Shown piece after piece: positions 59,507 to 64,000 of a DNA stretch of 64,000 nucleotides. Source of the stretch: Candidatus Pseudothioglobus singularis PS1 (lineage in GTDB: Bacteria; Pseudomonadota; Gammaproteobacteria; PS1; Pseudothioglobaceae); the NCBI RefSeq assembly GCF_001281385.1, contig NZ_CP006911.1, positions 1,178,001 through 1,242,000 of the forward strand, read 5' to 3'. Position 1 is the first letter of the stretch; the number at the start of each line of letters is the position of its first letter. A program made the position numbers and the translations under genes. Below the pieces are notes generated by a model, which ran no database searches, was not told the origin of the DNA, and was given only the letters and a program-made list of their open reading frames with translations.

Positions 59507-60067
59507 ATGAACTCAATTGTCACAAAAATATTTACTGCATTCTTTATTTTTGGCATATTTTTATCTTCACCTTCGATCGGAGCAGTTGCTCCTGATCAAA
59601 TAGATTATAAGGGAAATACAATAACTAAAAATGGTCAAGGAACTCGAATTATTTTCTTTATGAAAGTTTATGAAGGAAGCTTATATCTTGAAACTAAAAA
59701 TTCAAATGCCAAAGAGATAATTAATATGGATGCTCCAATGGCTATTCGGATTGATGTACTTTCATCCATTGTAACTGCTGATGCAATGAAACGTGCTTTG
59801 AGTGAAGGACTTGAAAAATCAACGGGGAATAATACTGATCCAATTAGAAATGAAATGGAACAGTTATCATCTGTATTTAATACAGATGTTTCTACTGGAG
59901 ACTTCTATGAATTTATTTATCTCCCTAAGACGGGAATAAATGTTCTAAAAAACTCTGAACTTGAAGAATTAATTAAAGGGATGGATTTTAAAAAAGCATT
60001 CTTTGGAATCTTTCTTTCAGATAATCCAATACAAAAAAACCTAAAAAAAGCGATGCTTGGAGGCTAA
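59507..60067 (+). CDS. Secreted chalcone-isomerase-like protein
   Basis: A 186-residue protein with a signal peptide (TAFFIFGIFLSSPSIGA) and a CHI-like fold region: GTRIIFFMKVYEGSLYLE, DAPMAIRIDVLSSIV and the later GDFYEFIYLP. Bacterial members of this family lack flavonoid substrates and are thought to bind fatty acids or have unknown roles. The start at 59507 is chosen because it leads straight into the signal peptide. It lies 6 bp before an acyl-activating enzyme gene, consistent with a lipid connection. Confidence 0.75.
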   Translation: MNSIVTKIFTAFFIFGIFLSSPSIGAVAPDQIDYKGNTITKNGQGTRIIFFMKVYEGSLYLETKNSNAKEIINMDAPMAIRIDVLSSIVTADAMKRALSEGLEKSTGNNTDPIRNEMEQLSSVFNTDVSTGDFYEFIYLPKTGINVLKNSELEELIKGMDFKKAFFGIFLSDNPIQKNLKKAMLGG

Positions 60068-60073
60068 TTAATT

Positions 60074-61717
60074 ATGTCAAATCACCCTTCTTCTTTTGCT
60101 GAATGGCAAGACTATCCATCTACATTAGATCCTATTCATGTTGCGTGGCTTAAAAGCGCAAAGAAATCTAAAACTGCCTTTGCTGTTGCAGATATAGAGG
60201 GAGTAGAGATATCTCACAAAAAGTTTTTAACTGGCGTTCTCTTGTTTTCAAAGAAGATAGAAGTTTATAGTCCAGAACAGAACGTTGGGCTTCTTTTGCC
60301 AAGTAGCGGAGGCGGCGCGATTGCATCGATTGCTATTCTTTCTCTAGGAAAGACGCTTGTCAATTTAAATTTTACTGCCGGGAAAAAAGCTTTGAATTCT
60401 GCTGCAAAGCAAGCAGAAGTTAAGCATATCTATACCTCTAGAAAGTTTTTAGATAAGATGCTAGAGAGAGGGATGAATCTAGAGTCATATTTTCCTGAGT
60501 CAAAACTTCTCATGCTAGAAGATATTAAAGAAGAAATTTCAACTCTTTCTCGCCTTGGAACTCTTTTAAAAGCCATCCTATTTCCAGCTAGCTTTATTCA
60601 AAAAAGCTACTTTAAAAAAGTTTCAATGAATGATACTGCAGCTATTTTATTCTCAAGTGGAAGTGAAGGCTCACCTAAAGGAGTTGAACTTTCACACGCC
60701 AATATAGCTGCTAATGCAAAACAAGCAGCAATAGAACTAGGTGCAGTCGATAGTGATGTCATTATGTCAACACTTCCAACCTTTCATGCCTTTGGTTTTG
60801 CTATAACCACCCTTATGCCTCTTTCAGAAGGTATTCCCATTGTTTGTCATGCGGATCCAAAAGATGTATCGACAATAGCATCTGGAATTCAAAAATACTC
60901 TGGGACAATTCTAGTTGGCACCCCAACTTTTCTGCGCATGTACACTATCAGTAAAAAAGTTACTTCTGAATCAATTCAATCACTCAGGTTAGTTGTCGCT
61001 GGAGCTGAAAAGTTAAGATCAGAAGTTAGAGATGGCTTTGAAACAAAGTTTAAGATGCCTGTTTATGAAGGTTATGGAACTACAGAAACCTCACCTGGAG
61101 CATCTGTCAATTTGCCAAATATTGAATCGCCTCATAAATTAAGAAACCGTCCAGGAACTGTCGGAAAAGCTTTTAGTGGAACAGAATTCAGAATTGTGGA
61201 TCCTGACTCCCTAGAACCTTTGCCAACCGGAGAAGATGGATTAATTTTAATCGGTGGACCACAAATTATGAAAGGCTACCTTAAAATGCCAGAAAAGACA
61301 GCTGAAGTGATTGAGCTAATTGATGGTTACAGGTGGTACCGAACTGGGGATAAAGGTCATCTAGATGAAGATGGGTTTTTAACTATTGTAGATCGATACT
61401 CAAGGTTTGCCAAGATTGGAGGCGAAATGATAAGCCTTACAACCGTTGAAGAGGAGATACTTGATGCATGCAATGATAAAGACCTTGAGATTGCAGCAAC
61501 TTGCCTTCCAGATCAGCGTAAAGGTGAAAAAATTGTACTGCTTGCCACAAATAATTTAGATAAAAATCAGCTCAAAAAACTTCTTTCTGATGCTAAAGTT
61601 AATCCACTTTATCACCCTGCTCAAGTTTTAATGGTTGATGAAATTCCCAAATTAGGAAGTGGTAAAACAGACTTTGGTGCAACTAAAAAAATTGCACTTG
61701 TTAATGAACAAAAATAG
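60074..61717 (+). CDS. AMP-forming acyl ligase, Aas acyl-ACP-synthetase-like
   Basis: Adenylate-forming enzyme of 547 residues. P-loop-like motif SSGSEGSPKGVELSH near residue 195, YEGYGTTETSPG near 335 and YRTGDKGHLDEDGFL near 418. The closest pattern I recognise is the synthetase half of E. coli Aas (VVAGAEKL, GTVGKAF, KGYLKMP), which activates fatty acids for ACP. The acyltransferase half is missing. The final catalytic lysine region LGSGKTDF is present. The neighbouring chalcone-isomerase-like gene supports fatty-acid handling. Confidence 0.82.
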   Translation: MSNHPSSFAEWQDYPSTLDPIHVAWLKSAKKSKTAFAVADIEGVEISHKKFLTGVLLFSKKIEVYSPEQNVGLLLPSSGGGAIASIAILSLGKTLVNLNFTAGKKALNSAAKQAEVKHIYTSRKFLDKMLERGMNLESYFPESKLLMLEDIKEEISTLSRLGTLLKAILFPASFIQKSYFKKVSMNDTAAILFSSGSEGSPKGVELSHANIAANAKQAAIELGAVDSDVIMSTLPTFHAFGFAITTLMPLSEGIPIVCHADPKDVSTIASGIQKYSGTILVGTPTFLRMYTISKKVTSESIQSLRLVVAGAEKLRSEVRDGFETKFKMPVYEGYGTTETSPGASVNLPNIESPHKLRNRPGTVGKAFSGTEFRIVDPDSLEPLPTGEDGLILIGGPQIMKGYLKMPEKTAEVIELIDGYRWYRTGDKGHLDEDGFLTIVDRYSRFAKIGGEMISLTTVEEEILDACNDKDLEIAATCLPDQRKGEKIVLLATNNLDKNQLKKLLSDAKVNPLYHPAQVLMVDEIPKLGSGKTDFGATKKIALVNEQK

Positions 61718-61721
61718 ATAA

Positions 61722-62534
61722 GTGCCTGAACTTCCAGAGGTTGAAACAACCAAGCGAGGACTTAAACCTTTAATAGTTAATAGGAAGGTCTTGACAGCTC
61801 ATATATACAAAAAAAAACTTCGCTGGGAAATTCCTTCTCATCTTATTAAAACATTAAAACAAAAAACTATTATTAATATTTCAAGGCGTGCCAAGTATCT
61901 TCTAATTGGATTTAGTGATGGTCAGCTTGTTATTCATTTAGGCATGTCAGGTTCAATGAGTGTTGTTCCTTCAAAAGAGCCATTAAAGAAGCATCACCAC
62001 TTTGAGTTAAAGTTGGATAACTTAACTAGCATTCGTTTTCATGATCCACGCCGATTTGGCTCGATTCTATGGCAAGATAACGACAGTCAATTAAAACTTT
62101 TGAGTGAACTTGGTCCAGAGCCATTAAGTTATGATTTTAACAATGAAGTGCTTTATAAGGCCTCTCTTGGAAAATCAAAAAATATTAAAACATTTATTAT
62201 GGATAGCAAAGTTCTAGTTGGAGTTGGTAATATTTATGCCTCTGAAAGCTTGTTTCTAGCTGGTATTTCACCCAAAAGGGTATCTGGAAAAACATCAAAA
62301 GGTCGTTATCTAACTTTAACTTACTCTATAAAAAAAATCTTAACTGACGCGATTAATAATGGTGGGACTACGCTCAATGATTTTTCAAATGTTGACGGGA
62401 GTCCTGGTTATTTTTCACAAGTCTTGTCTGTATATGATCGTGAAGATATGCCATGCATTAGATGTAATGGTAAAATTAAGCGAATTGTTCAAAACCAGCG
62501 TGCCACCTATTACTGTCCCAAATGTCAGAACTAG
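61722..62534 (+). CDS. mutM: Formamidopyrimidine-DNA glycosylase MutM (Fpg)
   Basis: Removes 8-oxoguanine from DNA. The start is GTG at 61722 giving the obligatory PELPEVE N terminus (catalytic Pro2 and Glu3). The beta-clamp lysine is in RAKYLLIGF, the helix-two-turn-helix segment VGVGNIYASESLF is intact, and the C-terminal zinc finger is CIRC...CPKC. 270 residues, full length. It overlaps the following gene by 13 bp. Confidence 0.96.
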   Translation: MPELPEVETTKRGLKPLIVNRKVLTAHIYKKKLRWEIPSHLIKTLKQKTIINISRRAKYLLIGFSDGQLVIHLGMSGSMSVVPSKEPLKKHHHFELKLDNLTSIRFHDPRRFGSILWQDNDSQLKLLSELGPEPLSYDFNNEVLYKASLGKSKNIKTFIMDSKVLVGVGNIYASESLFLAGISPKRVSGKTSKGRYLTLTYSIKKILTDAINNGGTTLNDFSNVDGSPGYFSQVLSVYDREDMPCIRCNGKIKRIVQNQRATYYCPKCQN

Positions 62535-62929
62535 TAGACTCTAAAACACTCTATCAAGCCACATGTGCTTCAAATTCTGAGCCATACGCACTTCAAAATA
62601 TTGGTGATATGATGTCACCCGAGTTTAGTGAGAGTTGTATTATCATTATTGATCCTTCCATGTCAATTCATCATGAGGCTTATGTAATAGTTGACTTTGA
62701 AGATGAACTTTATTTTCGTCAATATATTGAGGAGGGTCATAAAAGAATACTGAGGTGCCTTAACTCAGGATATGAAGATATTGAGCTGGGTGATATATTT
62801 GAAGTTCGTGGCTGCATTGTCCAACAAAAGCAAAGAAAACAAAAATCACTTCATTATTACCTTCCAAATAAAATTACTGGTGAATTAGAATTTAATATGA
62901 ACGGCAAAGTGAATTTAATTGATAGCTAA
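62522..62929 (+). CDS. S24/LexA-like domain protein without helix-turn-helix or catalytic serine
   Basis: A 135-residue protein whose strand order resembles the C-terminal peptidase S24 domain of LexA and phage repressors: GDMMSPEFSESCIIIIDP, then YFRQYIEEG and LNSGYEDIEL, then FEVRGCIVQ. In active members the first motif is GDSM with catalytic serine; here position 30 is Met. The catalytic lysine position appears to be Arg66 or Gln67. No DNA-binding domain precedes it. It probably cannot self-cleave or bind DNA as LexA does. Function unknown; overlap with mutM hints at a DNA-repair link, which is inference. Confidence 0.65.
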   Translation: MSELVDSKTLYQATCASNSEPYALQNIGDMMSPEFSESCIIIIDPSMSIHHEAYVIVDFEDELYFRQYIEEGHKRILRCLNSGYEDIELGDIFEVRGCIVQQKQRKQKSLHYYLPNKITGELEFNMNGKVNLIDS

Positions 62930-62931
62930 CT

Positions 62932-63648
62932 TTATTTTATCCAAATGAGATGCGCCATCCTGCCAGAGTTTATCCCGTCCCTTCTGTAAGAAAAAAATAC
63001 ATCCAACTCTTTAAAGGTGCATCTATCACCTCCAGTGATGAACTTTATATTGAAAGATTCAAGTATAACTTTTGCGGCATCATATAAATCAAGATAATAT
63101 TTATCCCTGTAAAAACTAAATGAACGAGCAAAATTACTATTTTTTGATAAATACAAGTCCTTAATCTCGACTCCCACCTCAAAATAGTTCTTAGAAATTG
63201 CTGGACCTAGATGAACAATTAAATCATCTCCATTACAGTGAAAAGATTCAATTAGGTTTTCAATTACGCCAGAAATTAACCCTTTCCATCCTGCATGAGC
63301 AATGCCTACCATTGAGCCATCTTTTTTACTAACAAACACTGGTAGACAGTCAGCAGTCAGAATTGCACAAACAACTCCAGGATTAATAGTAAAACTCGCA
63401 TCAGCTTCAACTATTTTTTTACTTGAATTAGCATCTATACAAATGGAGGAATGTGTTTGATTTATCCATACTGGATCTGATGGCAATCCATAACAATCTC
63501 TAAGAATCGAGCGGTTTTCTAGTACGCTCTTTTTTCTATCATTGACGTGAAGAGCTAGATTAAAGTTTTCAAAATTTTCTAAGCTTTCACCACCATCTTG
63601 ATATCTCTTAGTTGATAGGAAATTAACATTGTTAGGAAATAAGTTCAT
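62932..63648 (-). CDS. pgeF: PgeF/YfiH purine nucleoside phosphorylase, laccase-domain family
   Basis: A 238-residue protein with the family triad: histidine in NQTHSS, cysteine in LTADCLPVF and histidine in GIAHAGWKG. Family members phosphorolyse purine nucleosides, or edit peptidoglycan precursors by removing misincorporated L-serine; old annotations call them polyphenol oxidase. It follows rluD by 17 bp, the conserved rluD-pgeF order. Convergent with the S24-like gene (2 bp gap). Confidence 0.93.
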   Translation of the reverse strand: MNLFPNNVNFLSTKRYQDGGESLENFENFNLALHVNDRKKSVLENRSILRDCYGLPSDPVWINQTHSSICIDANSSKKIVEADASFTINPGVVCAILTADCLPVFVSKKDGSMVGIAHAGWKGLISGVIENLIESFHCNGDDLIVHLGPAISKNYFEVGVEIKDLYLSKNSNFARSFSFYRDKYYLDLYDAAKVILESFNIKFITGGDRCTFKELDVFFSYRRDGINSGRMAHLIWIK

Positions 63649-63665
63649 ATCTTATTATTTGACAA

Positions 63666-64000
63666 TTAAGAGTCGTATTTTTTAAGGATATTTAAAAGCT
63701 CTTGCATGTCATCTGGAAGATCTGCCTTCCACGTCATAGTTTCACCAGTCACTGGATGCTTAAGAGTTAATTTTTTTGAATGAAGTGCTTGTCTTTGAAA
63801 ATTAATTAATTCATCTTTAAGCTCCTGACTAGCTTTTTTTGGAAAACGAACTCGCCCACCATACATTGGATCTCCAATCAATGGGTATCCAACATGAGAT
63901 AGGTGAACACGGATTTGATGAGTTCTTCCAGTTTCTAGAATGGCTTTGACATGCGTATGACTTTTAAATCTATCAATAACCCTGTAGTGAGTTTTTGCTT
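63666..64000 (-). CDS. rluD: 23S rRNA pseudouridine synthase RluD, N terminus beyond window
   Basis: The frame is open to the window edge, so only the C-terminal 111 residues are seen. HYRVIDRFKSHTHVKAILETG is followed by RTHQIRVHLSHVGYPLIGDPMYGG, the conserved C-terminal half of RluA/RluD-type enzymes; the catalytic aspartate lies outside the window. RluD rather than RluA or RluC is favoured by the downstream pgeF gene. Confidence 0.85.
   Translation of the reverse strand, partial: AKTHYRVIDRFKSHTHVKAILETGRTHQIRVHLSHVGYPLIGDPMYGGRVRFPKKASQELKDELINFQRQALHSKKLTLKHPVTGETMTWKADLPDDMQELLNILKKYDS

Noticed and set aside
1-64000. tRNA genes, rRNA, CRISPR arrays, insertion sequences or prophage
   Set aside because: Looked for cloverleaf-like GC-rich stretches, regularly spaced repeats, transposase motifs and phage genes in the gaps; none was seen. 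The S24-like gene has no phage neighbours.

Overview
The window is AT-rich, gene-dense bacterial chromosome with no rRNA, tRNA, CRISPR array or insertion sequence that I could find. Gene content points to a free-living gammaproteobacterium able to fix CO2: a form IA RuBisCO with its CbbQ/CbbO activase, complete molybdenum-cofactor synthesis, a membrane pyrophosphatase, Fur-boxed Fe(III) uptake, and gammaproteobacterial housekeeping genes (SelO, YgfZ, RluB, RluD, Psd, RNase D). The compact, AT-rich layout resembles marine sulfur-oxidiser relatives (SUP05 / ARCTIC96BD-19 / Thioglobaceae). That placement is inference from gene content, not a phylogeny.

Layout. 1-2.8 kb: end of a YczE-like membrane protein, kynureninase, moaE and mobA. 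2.9-7.1 kb: moeA-moaC-moaA-moaD-mog operon plus a DUF1624 membrane protein. 7.1-15.3 kb: minus-strand CO2-fixation operon cbbL-cbbS-cbbQ-cbbO, two unrecognised small genes and a frameshifted malonyl-CoA decarboxylase, with a divergent LysR regulator (CbbR). 15.3-20.1 kb: argJ and an Fe(III) ABC transporter with two Fur boxes. 20.1-23.4 kb: M24 peptidase, diaminopropionate ammonia-lyase and an EamA permease. 23.6-31.8 kb: K+-type membrane pyrophosphatase, methyltransferase, trkH, trkA and an NtrX/NtrY-like two-component pair. 31.9-40.9 kb (plus strand): rnd, rsmD, coaD, dnaK, dnaJ, eno, a CNNM/CBS protein and an SbmA-like transporter. 40.9-57.5 kb (mostly minus): psd-proS, a site-2 protease, the run ileS-aroB-gatC-gatA-gatB-selO, and the run ygfZ-nhaD(frameshifted)-coaX-trpS-rluB. 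57.5-64 kb: low-complexity porin-like protein, PuuD-like membrane protein, chalcone-isomerase-like protein, acyl-ACP-synthetase-like enzyme, mutM, a degenerate S24-like protein, pgeF and the start-truncated rluD.

How it fits together. The cbb operon has a recognisable sigma70-type promoter and an internal terminator after cbbS, which should favour RuBisCO over its activase. Its distal genes (two unknowns plus malonyl-CoA decarboxylase) are the most unusual gene set in the window. Ion-related genes cluster at 23.6-31.8 kb: a pyrophosphatase with the K+-dependent signature, the Trk K+ uptake pair, and a two-component system overlapping trkA.

Caution on sequence quality. Two genes carry clear single-base frameshifts (malonyl-CoA decarboxylase twice, nhaD once), and two more (hppA, rsmD) have no usable start codon where one is expected. 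This may reflect indel errors in the consensus rather than biology, so pseudogene calls are provisional.
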